This document shows positions 27,322 through 36,569 of a DNA stretch of 64,000 bases, one piece after another (the first letter of the stretch is position 1; the number at the start of each line of letters is the position of its first letter). A program made the translations under genes and the position numbers. The stretch comes from CAVVST01 sp963750995 (GTDB lineage Bacteria > Acidobacteriota > Vicinamibacteria > Vicinamibacterales > UBA2999). The notes beneath the pieces were generated by a model. It was given only the letters and a program-made list of their open reading frames with translations. It was not told the origin of the DNA and did not search any database. The DNA is taken from assembly GCA_963750995.1 (NCBI GenBank), contig CAVVST010000005.1, forward strand, positions 62,001 to 126,000, given 5' to 3'.

Positions 27322-28092
27322 TTACATCACCACGCCTCCGCCGACGAGCAGCGTCTGCCCGGTCAGAAACGCCGCCGCGGGCGACGCGAGAAAGACGACG
27401 GCGCCGGCCACGTCATCGGGAGTGCCCCATCGCCGCAGCGGCGTGGCGTCGGCGATGGCGGCGCGGCGGCGATCATCGATCCCGAAGGCAAACGACGTGT
27501 CGATCCAGCCGGGAGCGACGACGTTGACGCGCACGCGCGGCGCCACCGAGCGCGCCAGCGACTTGCTGAACGCCAGCACACCGCCCTTCACCGCGGCGAA
27601 CAGTTCCGGGTTGCGTCCCGCCATCCCGGTGAGCACGTGATCCCAGCTCATGTTGATGATGACACCGCCGTCAGGCTGCGCCGCGAGGATGTCGGCCGCT
27701 CGCCACGCCGCGAGCATCGTGCCGCGAAGATCGACTGATATCAACAGGTCCAGCCTGGCGACGTCGGAGAGCGTCGCCGCGGGTCCCGTCAGGATGTCCG
27801 CGCCGGCGTTGTTTACCCATGCGTCGATGCGGCCCAGCGCCTGGCGGGCGGTTTCGCCGAGGGCTTGGACGGACGACTCCTCTGCCACGTCGGCGCGGAT
27901 GACCACGGCCTTTCGTCCGGCGGCGGAGACGTCGCGCTCGACCTCGCGGGCACCCGCCTCGTTCCGGCGATAGGTCAGTGCGACGTCGGCTCCGGCGCGG
28001 GCGGATGCGAGCGCGATTGCACGGCCAATGCCGCTCGAAGCGCCGGTCACCAGAACGCAGCGTCCGGCAAGCGGCGCGTCGGCATAGTTCAT
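27322..28092 (-). CDS. Short-chain dehydrogenase/reductase with Tyr-to-Phe active-site change
   Basis: 256 residues of classical SDR length. NAD(P) motif TGASSGIG at 16-23, Arg42 and Arg43 after the second strand (TYRRN) suggesting NADPH, NNAG at 94-97, catalytic Ser149 region, and Lys169. The catalytic Tyr of YxxxK is Phe165 (FAAVK), so ordinary SDR catalysis should be impaired or altered. It sits between pterin dehydratase and mfnB in the C1 cofactor island. One guess is a pterin reductase-like role (some SDRs such as FolM/PTR1 reduce dihydropterins), since no DmrA-like gene is seen here. That is inference only. Confidence 0.85.
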   Translation of the reverse strand: MNYADAPLAGRCVLVTGASSGIGRAIALASARAGADVALTYRRNEAGAREVERDVSAAGRKAVVIRADVAEESSVQALGETARQALGRIDAWVNNAGADILTGPAATLSDVARLDLLISVDLRGTMLAAWRAADILAAQPDGGVIINMSWDHVLTGMAGRNPELFAAVKGGVLAFSKSLARSVAPRVRVNVVAPGWIDTSFAFGIDDRRRAAIADATPLRRWGTPDDVAGAVVFLASPAAAFLTGQTLLVGGGVVM

Positions 28093-28099
28093 ATGGTGT

Positions 28100-28169
28100 G
28101 GGTCAGACTTGGGGTCAGACCAAGGGTCAGACCGTGGTCTGACCCTTGGTCTGACCCCAAGTCTGACCC
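28100..28169. repeat. Perfect 34-base inverted repeat with three GGTCAGAC units per arm
   Basis: Arms 28100-28133 and 28136-28169 are exact reverse complements with a two-base loop (GT). Each arm holds three copies of a GGGTCAGAC-type word. The element fills the space between the divergent SDR (start 28092) and mfnB (start 28189), so it covers both likely promoter regions. It would form a very stable cruciform or hairpin. Confidence 0.9.
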
Positions 28170-28188
28170 CATAGTACCCTCTTGGCCA

Positions 28189-28890
28189 ATGCAGCTCCTC
28201 GTCAGCGTAGCCAGCGCGGATGAAGCGGCGGCCGCGGTAGCTGGCGGCGCCGACATCATCGACGCCAAGGATCCTGCGGCTGGACCGCTCGGCGCGGTTG
28301 AGATTGGCGTGCTGCGCCAGATCGCCGCAGCCGGCGCGGCACGGCTGATCACCGCCGCCCTCGGCGACGCCGCCGACGACGACGCGGTCGAGCGCGCCGC
28401 ATTTGGCGCCGCGGCGGCGGGCGCACGCTTGGTCAAGATCGGCTTCGCCGGCGTAGCGGGGGCGACGCGTGCCGCCACGCTGCTCGACGCCGCACGGCGG
28501 GGCGCCGCGAACGGCAGCAACGGCCGGTGCGCCGTCGTCGCCGTGGGCTACGCCGATGCTGACGCCGTTGACAGCCTCAATCCAAACGATCTTCTCGACG
28601 CGGCGGCGGCGGCTGGCAGTTTCGGCGTTCTGCTGGATACCGCGGGAAAGAATGGACCGGGGCTGCGCGGGCTGATCGGCGACGCTGCGATCTCAGCGTG
28701 GGTGGCTCGCGCTCACCACCGGGGGCTGATGGTGGCCCTCGCGGGCCAGCTGCGGCTCGACGACCTCGACTTCGTGCGCGCGGCTGGCGCCGATATCGCC
28801 GGCGTGCGCGGCGCCGCCTGCGACGGTGGTCGCGCGGGACGAATCAACGTCGAGAAGGTGCGGGCACTGGCAGGCCTGGCGCTGCGATAG
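28189..28890 (+). CDS. mfnB: (5-formylfuran-3-yl)methyl phosphate synthase
   Basis: 233 residues from ATG 28189; an open extension upstream crosses the inverted repeat and is not credible. The protein matches the DUF556/MfnB family: MQLLVSVAS, then GADIIDAKDP with Lys27 in the position of the MfnB Schiff-base lysine, LVKIGF (Lys83), LLDTAGKNGPGL (Asp150, Lys154), and GVRGAACDGGRAGRI near the C-terminus. The enzyme joins two glyceraldehyde-3-phosphates into the furan precursor of methanofuran. It is one of only two plus-strand genes in the C1 island. Confidence 0.92.
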   Translation: MQLLVSVASADEAAAAVAGGADIIDAKDPAAGPLGAVEIGVLRQIAAAGAARLITAALGDAADDDAVERAAFGAAAAGARLVKIGFAGVAGATRAATLLDAARRGAANGSNGRCAVVAVGYADADAVDSLNPNDLLDAAAAAGSFGVLLDTAGKNGPGLRGLIGDAAISAWVARAHHRGLMVALAGQLRLDDLDFVRAAGADIAGVRGAACDGGRAGRINVEKVRALAGLALR

Positions 28891-28904
28891 CCGATGACTG
28901 CACT

Positions 28905-28932
28905 GATCACGGGCCACCGAGGCGCCGTGATC
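28905..28932 (+). terminator. Hairpin after mfnB (terminator-like)
   Basis: GATCACGG (28905-28912) pairs perfectly with CCGTGATC (28925-28932), 14 bases after the mfnB stop, in the gap between convergent mfnB and the ankyrin gene. No U-tract follows on the plus strand, so intrinsic termination is uncertain. Confidence 0.35.
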
Positions 28933-28976
28933 CGCAAAAGTCAGGATCTCACTGTCGTCAGAAGCCTGAAGTTAGG

Positions 28977-30704
28977 CTACCAGCCCTGGCAGAGCGAGAC
29001 GACGCAGACCGACAGGATGTTGCGGTTGGCCGGCGGCACGTTGAGGCCGCGCTCGATCATCAGCTTGCGGATGAACGCCGACGTTTCCGGGTAGGCAATC
29101 GCGCCCTGGACGCCGGCTCGCACCAGGCCGTCGGCGTAGTCGATCGCCTGCCATGTGTGGCCGGCGGCCGCGGATCCGATCTTGTCAGTGTCGCGGCTGC
29201 CGTGATCGTGCAAGTCGAGCCGCGCGCCCCGATCGACGAGCAACTGGATCGCCTCGTTGCGCCCTTTCAGCGCCGCGCCCATCAGCGCCGTCCGCCCCTC
29301 GCTGTTCGCCGTGTTCGGGTCGAGGCCGAGATCCAGCAGTATCCGGAGCGCCTCCACGTTTTCCTCGCGCGAGCGCTCGTAGGTGACGCCTTCGACCCAG
29401 CCGATGCCGCCCGCCAGCGTGATCGCCGTGTCGCCGTTGACCGTGGCGAGCCTCGGATCGGCGCCGTACTTCAGCAGCAGCTTCATCAGTGCGGTGTCGC
29501 TCGACTGCGCCGCGCGGGCGAACGCGGTGGCGCCATTCTCGAAGAACCACTGCATGGTGAAGATCGTCCGAGTCAGCGTGTCTTCCTTCACCCGGGCATT
29601 CGGATTGGCGCCCTTGTCGAGCAGCCTGGTGATGATCTCGAGGTGATCGAGATCCGGCTTCGGCACCGGATAGTCGCCGCCTTCGATATTACGGTTGTCG
29701 GTGGCGATGTAGAGCGGCGTCCACCCGCCCTTGTTGGCGATGTTCGGATCGGCGCTGCGGTCGAGCAGCAAGGAGGCGAGCGCGTAGTTGCGGTTGTTGA
29801 TCGCCGTCAGCAGCGGGGTCCACGCGTACTCGGTGACCTGGTTCACATCGGCGCCGCCGTCGAGCAGCGCCCGGGCCGATTCGATGTCGCCCTCGCGCGC
29901 GGCCAGGTGGAGCGCGCTCAACCCGCCGCCGCCGGAACCCACCAGCCCGGCGACCACGACCTCGGAATCGTCATCCTGCGGCGGCGGCTGCTGTACCTGA
30001 TCAAATGCCGGCCGCAGCGGCGCCGCGCGCTCGATTTGAAGCTGCTCTTCGTAGGTGCGGCCCGCCGCCGCCGCGCGCTTGCGGCGCTCCTGCGCCTCGA
30101 GCACCGACTTCTGGTTGACACGGTTCGCCATGTAATTGCGAGGCAGGCCCGCGCCGCCTGACTTCGCCGCGGGATTCGCCCCCGCTTTCAGCAGCGCCCT
30201 GATGGCCTCAGGATGATGTTGCTCGGCCGCCCACATCAGCGCCGTGGTCTGGCGAAGCTTCTCGGCCGCGTTCACGTCAACGCCCGCGGCGGCAAACAGT
30301 TCGACGAGCCGCGGATTGCCGTTGCGCGCCGCGAACATCACCATCGTTTCGCCGTTCGGCCCGCGCTCGTTCGCGTCGGCGCCCGCCTTGAGCAGCCGCT
30401 CGACCATCGGCAAGCTGCCGAACTGCGTCGCCATCGCCAGCGGCGTCACGCCTTCGCGAGTCACGGCTTTGACGTTGGCGCCGGCGGCGATCAGGACGTC
30501 GGCCGCCTGCAGGTTGTCGTGATACACCGCCCAGTGGAGCGCGGTCGACCCGTCGACTTGCGTCGCGTTGACGTCGGCCTTCTTCTGCAGCAGCGCGCGA
30601 AGACCGGCGGCATCGCGGTTCATCACCGCGTCGGCGACGGGCGTCTGCGCGGCGGCGGTCGACGCCGCGAGCATCGACACGAACAGAATGACGACCTGCC
30701 TCAC
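28977..30704 (-). CDS. Exported ankyrin-repeat protein
   Basis: 575 residues with signal peptide ending in TAAAQ. At least nine ankyrin repeats are visible (for example DGSTALHWAVYHDNLQAADVLIAAGANV, GVTPLAMATQFGSLPMVERLLKAGAD, GGLSALHLAAREGDIESARALLDGGAD). They fall in two blocks separated by a ~70-residue basic and Gln-rich insert (KSVLEAQERRKRAAAAG, VQQPPPQDDDSE). It is likely a periplasmic scaffold. The start overlaps the DUF1552 stop (ATGA). It is the last gene of an operon DUF1592, DUF1552, ankyrin that interrupts the C1 cofactor genes. Confidence 0.9.
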   Translation of the reverse strand: MRQVVILFVSMLAASTAAAQTPVADAVMNRDAAGLRALLQKKADVNATQVDGSTALHWAVYHDNLQAADVLIAAGANVKAVTREGVTPLAMATQFGSLPMVERLLKAGADANERGPNGETMVMFAARNGNPRLVELFAAAGVDVNAAEKLRQTTALMWAAEQHHPEAIRALLKAGANPAAKSGGAGLPRNYMANRVNQKSVLEAQERRKRAAAAGRTYEEQLQIERAAPLRPAFDQVQQPPPQDDDSEVVVAGLVGSGGGGLSALHLAAREGDIESARALLDGGADVNQVTEYAWTPLLTAINNRNYALASLLLDRSADPNIANKGGWTPLYIATDNRNIEGGDYPVPKPDLDHLEIITRLLDKGANPNARVKEDTLTRTIFTMQWFFENGATAFARAAQSSDTALMKLLLKYGADPRLATVNGDTAITLAGGIGWVEGVTYERSREENVEALRILLDLGLDPNTANSEGRTALMGAALKGRNEAIQLLVDRGARLDLHDHGSRDTDKIGSAAAGHTWQAIDYADGLVRAGVQGAIAYPETSAFIRKLMIERGLNVPPANRNILSVCVVSLCQGW

Positions 30705-32104
30705 AGCTGCGCGAGCCTCCCGGTGCTGTCGCCCTGCGATTCGCGGTGGATCCCGTACATGTCCATCAGGCTCAGCAGCAGGTTGCCGGTGGTCACCGAC
30801 TTCCGTTCGTAGCCGAGATGGCGGTTGCCCTCCAGCTTGCCGGCGGCGCCGCCGACGAGGATGTGCGGCACGTCGTAGTGCTGATGCTGATTCGAGTTGC
30901 CCATGTTGGTGCCGTACAGGATCAGCGAGTTGTCGAGCAGCGTTCCGTCGCCTTCCGGGATCGAGCGCAGCTTCTCGGCGAAATACGCCATGGTCGAGAC
31001 GTGATAGCGGTTGAGCGCGGCATACCGCCGGATCTGCGCCGGGTCGTCCTGGTGGTGCGATCCACCGTGAAAACTGATGCTGGTGCCGCCGTCCGGAAAC
31101 AGCGGGCTGCGCGGGAACGGGTAGACGCGGCTGGTAAGGTCGCGCGCGCCGAGGACCGTCGCCACGCGCGTGATGTCGGCCTTGAACGCGAGTGCCAGCA
31201 GGTCGAAGTGCAGCTTCACGTGCTCGTCGAACTGCTCGGGAATGCCCGGCGGCAGATCGAGCTCCGGCGTCTCGCTCGACGCCTTGGCGGCGATCTGGAT
31301 ACGGCGCTCGATTTCGCGAATCTCGTCGGTGTACTGATTGATTGTCCGCTGGTCGCTGGCGCCAAGATCGTTCTTCAACCGCGACAACTCCGACGTCAGC
31401 GAGTCCAGGATGCTGCGCGTCTGCTTCAGGCGCTGGGCGCGAAGCTCGGGTGTGCCGCCGCTGCCGAACAGCCGCTCGAACACGACCTGCGGGTTCAGCT
31501 CCATCGGCAGCGGAGCGGTCCGCATCAGCGGTTCTCCTGGAGGCGTCGGCAGCCCGACCCAGGAGATCGAGTTCGTGTAGGAGCAGCTGTACCCTTCGCC
31601 GCAGTTGCTCGAGCTCGAATTCGGATCCTCGAGCGACAGCTGCAGTGACGGCAGCAGCGTCTCGTTGCCGATCTTCTGCGCGATGAATTGATCGATCGTC
31701 GGGCTCCCCACGGTGGCGTCGGCGGCGGCGGTCTTCCGCGGCTTGATGCCGGTGAGGAACGCGGCCGCGACCCAGTGATCCGACCCGGTGGTGCCCTCGG
31801 GCGGCTCGGCGGACTTGGACCAGAGCCCGCTGAGGACGACCGTCTGATCCTTGACCTTCTCGAGCGACTCGAGAATGAACGGCAGCTTCGCCGGCAGCGC
31901 CCCTTGCGCCGCCGGCTCCCAGAACCCCGGAGCCATCCCGTGCGGAAAGAACACGCTGGCGAATCGCTGTTTCGGCGCCGCCGCCGTCTGCGCTAAGAGC
32001 GTCCGGGCGGGGACCATCGCTTCGAGCAGCGGCAGCGCGAGCGTGACGCCCGACGCCTTGAGGAACAGCCGCCGCGGCACGTGCCTTTTCGTGATGAACG
32101 ACAT
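30701..32104 (-). CDS. DUF1552 domain protein
   Basis: 467 residues. The N-terminus has RRLFLKASGVTLALPLLEAM, a Tat-like signal typical of the family, followed by FFPHGMAPGFWEP. Other family hallmarks are QKIGNETLLPSLQLSLE, CGEGYSCSYTNSISW, LDNSLILYGTNMGNSNQHQHYDVPHILVGG and a C-terminal LLLSLMDMYGI. Function is not established; the gene pairs with DUF1592 cytochrome proteins in Planctomycetes and Acidobacteria, as it does here. The gap to the upstream gene holds palindromic repeats. Confidence 0.92.
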   Translation of the reverse strand: MSFITKRHVPRRLFLKASGVTLALPLLEAMVPARTLLAQTAAAPKQRFASVFFPHGMAPGFWEPAAQGALPAKLPFILESLEKVKDQTVVLSGLWSKSAEPPEGTTGSDHWVAAAFLTGIKPRKTAAADATVGSPTIDQFIAQKIGNETLLPSLQLSLEDPNSSSSNCGEGYSCSYTNSISWVGLPTPPGEPLMRTAPLPMELNPQVVFERLFGSGGTPELRAQRLKQTRSILDSLTSELSRLKNDLGASDQRTINQYTDEIREIERRIQIAAKASSETPELDLPPGIPEQFDEHVKLHFDLLALAFKADITRVATVLGARDLTSRVYPFPRSPLFPDGGTSISFHGGSHHQDDPAQIRRYAALNRYHVSTMAYFAEKLRSIPEGDGTLLDNSLILYGTNMGNSNQHQHYDVPHILVGGAAGKLEGNRHLGYERKSVTTGNLLLSLMDMYGIHRESQGDSTGRLAQL

Positions 32105-32118
32105 ATTTAATGACTCCC

Positions 32119-32198
32119 GGGCCGGCTGAAGCCGGCCCCTACGAATCGTGGTTCGTGCCCTACGAATCGTAATTCGTGCTTCTGCGAATCATGGTTCG
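32119..32198. repeat. REP-like palindrome plus three tandem CGAATCnnnnTTCG palindromes
   Basis: GGGCCGGCT/AGCCGGCCC (32119-32127 with 32130-32138) is followed by ACGAATCGTGGTTCGT (32141-32156), ACGAATCGTAATTCGT (32162-32177) and GCGAATCATGGTTCG (32184-32198). The last overlaps the 3' end of the DUF1592 gene. The block fills the gap before DUF1552. Confidence 0.7.
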
Positions 32199-34779
32199 AT
32201 CCGGGCGGTGGACTGCTCCGCCCCACCGGTGCCGGGAGTGAGCTTCGTATTCATCTGGAATGGCGGGCTCTTGACAATCGCCATCACCAGCGCCGAGAAC
32301 CTGTTGTTGTCGCGGCCCGCCTCGCGCGCAATCGCACGGACGAGCGGCATGTCCTGGTATTCGAGCCCGCGGCCGAGCGCGTAGGTGAGCATCTTTTCGA
32401 CGCCAACGCGCACAAACTGCTGCGAATAGCCGTTCAGCCACGCCCGCAACTCCACTGGGCCGTTGACCATCTTGTTGTCGAACAGCTGGCCGGACGCATC
32501 GACCGGCGTACCTTCTTCGTGGCTGCGCCAGAGCCCGACGGCGTCGAAATTCTCGAGCGAGAACCCGATCGGATCCATCATCCGGTGGCACTGGATACAG
32601 TCAGCGCGCACCCGGTGCTCGACCATCCGCTCGCGCATCGTCGGTTCCTTGACCGATCCGCGCGCGTCGGGACTCCGCGCCGGCAGCGGCGGCACGTCCG
32701 CCGGCGGATCGGGCGGACTCATGCCGAGGACGTTCGTCATGATCCACTTGCCGCGAGTCACCGGCGACGTCCGTTCAGGCTTGGACGTCGTGACCAGGAA
32801 CGCGCCTTTGCCAATCAGGCCGCGGCGCGATTCGAAGCCCGGGCCGAGCGTGACTTTGCGGAACTGGCTGCCGTAGACGTACGGGATCCCGTAATGGCGC
32901 GCCAGCCGTTCGTTGACATAGGTGTAATCCGCGTCGAGGATCTCGAGAATCGAACGGTCGTCGCGGACGATACCGTCGAACAGCATCTCGATCTCGGTGC
33001 GCATGGCCTGGCGCAGCGGATCATCGAAGTCGGGATAGATCAGCGGCAGCGGCGCCGCGCTGTCGAGCCCGCGCAGGTTCAGCCACTGGCCCGCGAAGTT
33101 CTCCGACAACGCCCTGGCGTTGGGATGCCGCAACATCCGCCGCACCTGCTGCTCGAGGACGACGGGATCGCTGAGGCGACCCTGGCGCGCGGCGGTGAGC
33201 AGCGCCTCGTCGGGGCCGCGGCTCCAGAGGAAGAACGAAAGCCTCGACGCCAGATCGATGTCGTTGATACGGAACGCTTCTCCCGCCTTGAGCGACGCCG
33301 GCTCTTCCTCGATGCGGTAGATGAACTGCGGCGAGGCCAGGATCCGCGCAACCGCCATCTCGACGCCCAGCTCGAAGTCTTTTTCTGTGCGGCCGAGGTC
33401 GTAGAAATCCATCACCTCGTCCACGTCGCTGGCACTGACCGGGCGGCGGAACGCCTGCGTCGCGAGGTTCGTCACGATCCGGCGTGCACACGTCGATTCG
33501 GCGGCGGCGCCGGCCGGCTTGCAGGCGAAGATCTTGCGGCGGCTCGGCGAATCGCTCGCCTTGACAGCGTTGAACGGACCTTCGATGCGGATGGTGCCGA
33601 CGTGCGGGAAGAACGAATACCCCGGCGTCGGGCCGGTCTGGATAGTCGAGCGGAGGAAGCGGCGATCGAGATCGAGCAGCGGCGCGTAGTGGGTGGCCAG
33701 GAAGGTCGCGCCAACCTTGTGCGGTCCGGCCGTCGTGGTGAATCGGCACGCGCATCGGGCGGCCGTTGCCGAAGAACGCCTCCGGGCCCGCCTGGCCCGA
33801 GTTGCCCTGGCGCTCGATGCGGTCGCCGCAGTCGGTCGCCGCCGCGCGGCCGCCGCCATTCCAGTTCATCAGGCTCAGTCGATCGCTGTCGAGCAGAATC
33901 TCGAGCCGCTCGCAGGCCACTGAGCCGAAGCCTGTCGGCGTCATGTTGTCGCCGAAGATCGGCGTCACCGTGATCGTGTACTCGCCGTCCGATGGAAACA
34001 GGTGCTCGACCAGCAAGCCGCCGCGGGTACCGAACGGCAACCCTTCTATGTGATAGTCCTGCGTCGTGTCCTCGCGCGTGCGGTACACCACGAGCGTCGG
34101 ATCCTCGGCGCCGCCGAGGGCCAGCCGGCTGATCTTCTGCGCCGCCGTGACATATGCCTCGACCAGCGTCGACGAAATACCCAGTGCGCCCGCGATGTTG
34201 TCGAACCCCGCCGTCGAGTCGTCCGACGGCAGGTACTTCGCCGGGTCGATCGGCAGATCGAGCAGGTCCTGGACGACGTTGGCGTACTCGGTGCGATTGA
34301 GGCGATGCAGGCCGGGCGGCGGTGTATGGGCCGACGCGTTTCGATCGAGTTCCTGCTCGAGCCACGCCGCCATCGACTCGTACATCGGGGCGTCTGGGCG
34401 CGGCATGCCCGCCGGAGGCATCATGCCCGCTCGTAACTTCCTGGCGATGAGCTCCCACGTTTTCGCCTCGTGTGCGATGTTGGTGACGTCGAGATTGTCG
34501 ACGGTCAGCTTGCGGGCCGAGTCGAGACCGGCCTCTCGCGCCTTGGTGCTGTGACAGGTGATGCAGGTACTTGTCGAGCAGCTGGCGCTCGGTCGCGGCC
34601 GTGAAGGCAGGGGTCGCAGACTGCCCGGCCGCTGCGGGACGCGGTCCCTGGACGGGCGCGGGCGGAAAAGCCTCCGGAGAGGGGGCCGCTTTGGCGACAG
34701 CTGCAGCGCCTACGGCAACCAGCACCAGCACGATCGCAGCAGCGCCCAGAGCCAGTAAGTATCGCAGGCTCAATCGCAT
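32189..34779 (-). CDS. DUF1587/1595/1592/1588/1585 protein with cytochrome c motif, two frameshifts in this assembly
   Basis: Three frames make one gene of ~860 codons. The first (from 34779) gives a signal anchor (LLALGAAAIVLVLVAVG) and stops matching at LLDKY. Removing one C near 34568 gives YCITCHS, a c-type haem site, and the second frame, with DUF1587 (HRLNRTEYANVVQDLL). Near 33740 another indel leads to the third frame with DUF1595 (IVTNLATQAFRRPVS), DUF1592 (VARILASPQFIYRIE), DUF1588 (HYGIPY, TSPVTRGKWIMTNVLG) and DUF1585 (FSALVMAIVKSPPFQM). CIQCHRMMDP is another haem-like motif. These are exported cytochrome-like proteins of unknown substrate. Heads the operon with DUF1552 and the ankyrin protein. 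Confidence 0.82.
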
Positions 34780-34795
34780 ACCTTGTGACCAAAAA

Positions 34796-35371
34796 TCATA
34801 CCGTAAGGCAGCGGCGAAGCGTAGCTATCTGATCAGCAGGGACGATCTCGGGCCGGCCGAGGTCCGGCGGAATTCCGCGATGAAAGTAGGCATCGACGGC
34901 CTGGGTCACGACCCCAGGGGGCTTCACCAGCACCAGTCGGGTGGCGCCGACCGCGCCGGCAACCCATGCGGCGATGCTGTCGCTGGTGACATCCCAGCTG
35001 TGCGGCAGAGGATCAGCGTCGCGAAGCCAACGCGAAGGGGCCAGTACCGGCAGGCGGCGGCGCTCCAGCGCGGCGGCAATATCGGTGGGGTTCCACGCCA
35101 GTGTTGCGCCGCTCAGACGCGAAGCGAGCAGATGTGCGTACTGATCCATCGCCAATATGGCCATCCAGTGAGCCGCGTCATCCGGCAGGGCGAACCGGCG
35201 ATCGACGTCGCGGACCGCGTCCGCAAACGGACCACCGCCCGGGACGATCAGCAGCCGGCTCGCACCGGCCGCCTCGTCCAACGCCGCGAGCACGGCGTCG
35301 ATGTGGACTGGATGCGCCAGGAGCGCGCCGCCCACTTTGACGACGACGTCGACGAGGGAGACCGCTGTCAT
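34796..35371 (-). CDS. mfnE: Amino-acid-kinase-fold protein, [5-(aminomethyl)furan-3-yl]methyl phosphate kinase-like
   Basis: 191 residues, AAK fold: VVKVGGALLAHP at the start, LLIVPGGGPFADAVRD, and WDVTSDSIAAWVAGAVGATRLVLVKPPGV. The length (~190-220) and these motifs match MfnE, which phosphorylates the aminomethylfuran phosphate to the diphosphate used in methanofuran assembly. Aspartate or uridylate kinase is less likely because the protein is short and lies among MFR/H4MPT genes. Its ATG is only two bases from the start codon of the divergent HisA-like gene. Confidence 0.82.
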   Translation of the reverse strand: MTAVSLVDVVVKVGGALLAHPVHIDAVLAALDEAAGASRLLIVPGGGPFADAVRDVDRRFALPDDAAHWMAILAMDQYAHLLASRLSGATLAWNPTDIAAALERRRLPVLAPSRWLRDADPLPHSWDVTSDSIAAWVAGAVGATRLVLVKPPGVVTQAVDAYFHRGIPPDLGRPEIVPADQIATLRRCLTV

Positions 35372-35373
35372 CT

Positions 35374-36087
35374 ATGCAACTAATCGGCGTGGTGGACGTG
35401 ATGAACGGACGTGCTGTGCATGCCCGCGGCGGCGTGCGGGAGCGATACCTGCCGGTCGGGTCGATTGCGGGAATGCCGATTGACGGGGATCCGCTCGCGC
35501 TCGCCCGCGCCTACGTCGACCGGTTCGATCTGACCGCGCTCTACGTCGCCGATCTGGATGCCATCGCCGGTCATGAGATAAATGCGACGCTCGTCGAAAA
35601 CCTCGCGGCGATCGCGCCGCTGTGGGTTGATGCCGGCGCGTCGTCGGCCGCACGGGCCCGGCACGTGATCGCCCACGGCGCGGTCCTGGCAGTGGCCGGG
35701 CTCGAAACGCTGGTGTCGTTTGATGCGCTGGCGGTCATGTGCGACGCAATCGGCGGCGATCGCGTGGCTTTCAGCCTCGATCTTCGGGCGGGCGCGCCAG
35801 TCACCGGCAATCGCCTGCCACAGGCGTCGCCCGAATCGCTGGCGGCGCGCGCCGTCGACGCGGGGGCCGGCGCCGTGATCGTGCTCGACCTCGCGCGCGT
35901 CGGCACGGCGGCGGGACCCGATTTCGAGCTGCTGGCGCGGGTGCATGCCGCGGTCCCGGCGACTCCGGTGTTCGCTGGTGGTGGCATCCGGGGGTTCGAC
36001 GACCTGGCGCGGCTGGCGGCCGCGGGCTGCGCCGGCGCGCTGATCGCGAGCGCGCTTCATGACGGCGCGTTGAGCGCCACCCGGTAG
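35374..36087 (+). CDS. HisA-like (beta/alpha)8 protein of H4MPT/MFR islands
   Basis: 237 residues of HisA/HisF half-barrel organisation. The first half has IGVVDVMNGRAVHARGG and LYVADLDAI; the second has VIVLDLARVGT and FAGGGIRGFDDL with the usual phosphate-binding glycines. True HisA has Asp in both halves; Asp8 and the second-half Asp are present in altered contexts. No other histidine gene is near, and HisA-like proteins are recurrent members of bacterial and archaeal H4MPT/MFR clusters, so a C1-cofactor role is more likely than histidine synthesis. The reaction is unknown to me. The 3' end overlaps the convergent PTPS-like gene by 31 bases. Confidence 0.82.
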   Translation: MQLIGVVDVMNGRAVHARGGVRERYLPVGSIAGMPIDGDPLALARAYVDRFDLTALYVADLDAIAGHEINATLVENLAAIAPLWVDAGASSAARARHVIAHGAVLAVAGLETLVSFDALAVMCDAIGGDRVAFSLDLRAGAPVTGNRLPQASPESLAARAVDAGAGAVIVLDLARVGTAAGPDFELLARVHAAVPATPVFAGGGIRGFDDLARLAAAGCAGALIASALHDGALSATR

Positions 36088-36569
36088 ACCGCCGACTGCC
36101 CGAAGTTTTCCTCGACTTCCATTTCGATCGCGGTCATCCCCCGCACACCCTGCGTATCGAGCTCGCCGCGAAGCCGCGTGGCGAGCAACTCTGCCAGCAT
36201 CTCCACCGTCGTGTTCGGCACCGGCAGCAGCGCGCAATCGCGCCGCGGGAACACGTACCGCAGTTTGCCGTCGACCTTCACGTGGACCATCTCGCCGTCT
36301 TCGATCACCGCTATCCTCTGGCTCGCGAGCGGCAACAGCACAAGGTGATCGATCTCGTCGCAGAGCTTGCGCATGATTTTCTTCAGCTCGACGAAGTCGA
36401 AGACGAACCAGCTCTCCTGGTTGAGCGCGCCCTCGATGGTCACCCGCGCGCGGTAGTTGTGCCCGTGCAGCCCCTCGCACCGGTGCCCGGCGAAGGTGAT
36501 GAAGTGCGCCGACGCGAAGACGAGATAGTCCTTCTCGACCGAGACACGGAACTCACCTCGACCCGGCAT
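36057..36569 (-). CDS. 6-pyruvoyltetrahydropterin synthase / QueD-like protein
   Basis: 170 residues, T-fold. Zinc ligands His22 (SAHFI), His35 and His37 (LHGHNY) and the catalytic-type Cys31 four residues before HGH are all present. FVFDFVELKKIM and NTTVEMLAELLA are conserved downstream. The usual length is ~120-140; the extra ~35 residues lie between residues 80 and 120. In this context it may form or remodel the pterin side chain for H4MPT, but a QueD (queuosine) role is possible. It overlaps the CitG-like gene by 17 bases. Confidence 0.85.
   Translation of the reverse strand: MPGRGEFRVSVEKDYLVFASAHFITFAGHRCEGLHGHNYRARVTIEGALNQESWFVFDFVELKKIMRKLCDEIDHLVLLPLASQRIAVIEDGEMVHVKVDGKLRYVFPRRDCALLPVPNTTVEMLAELLATRLRGELDTQGVRGMTAIEMEVEENFGQSAVYRVALNAPS

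Noticed and set aside
27865..28188. Upstream extension of mfnB to 27865
   Set aside because: It would run through the divergent SDR gene and the perfect inverted repeat; MfnB proteins begin at MQLLVS.
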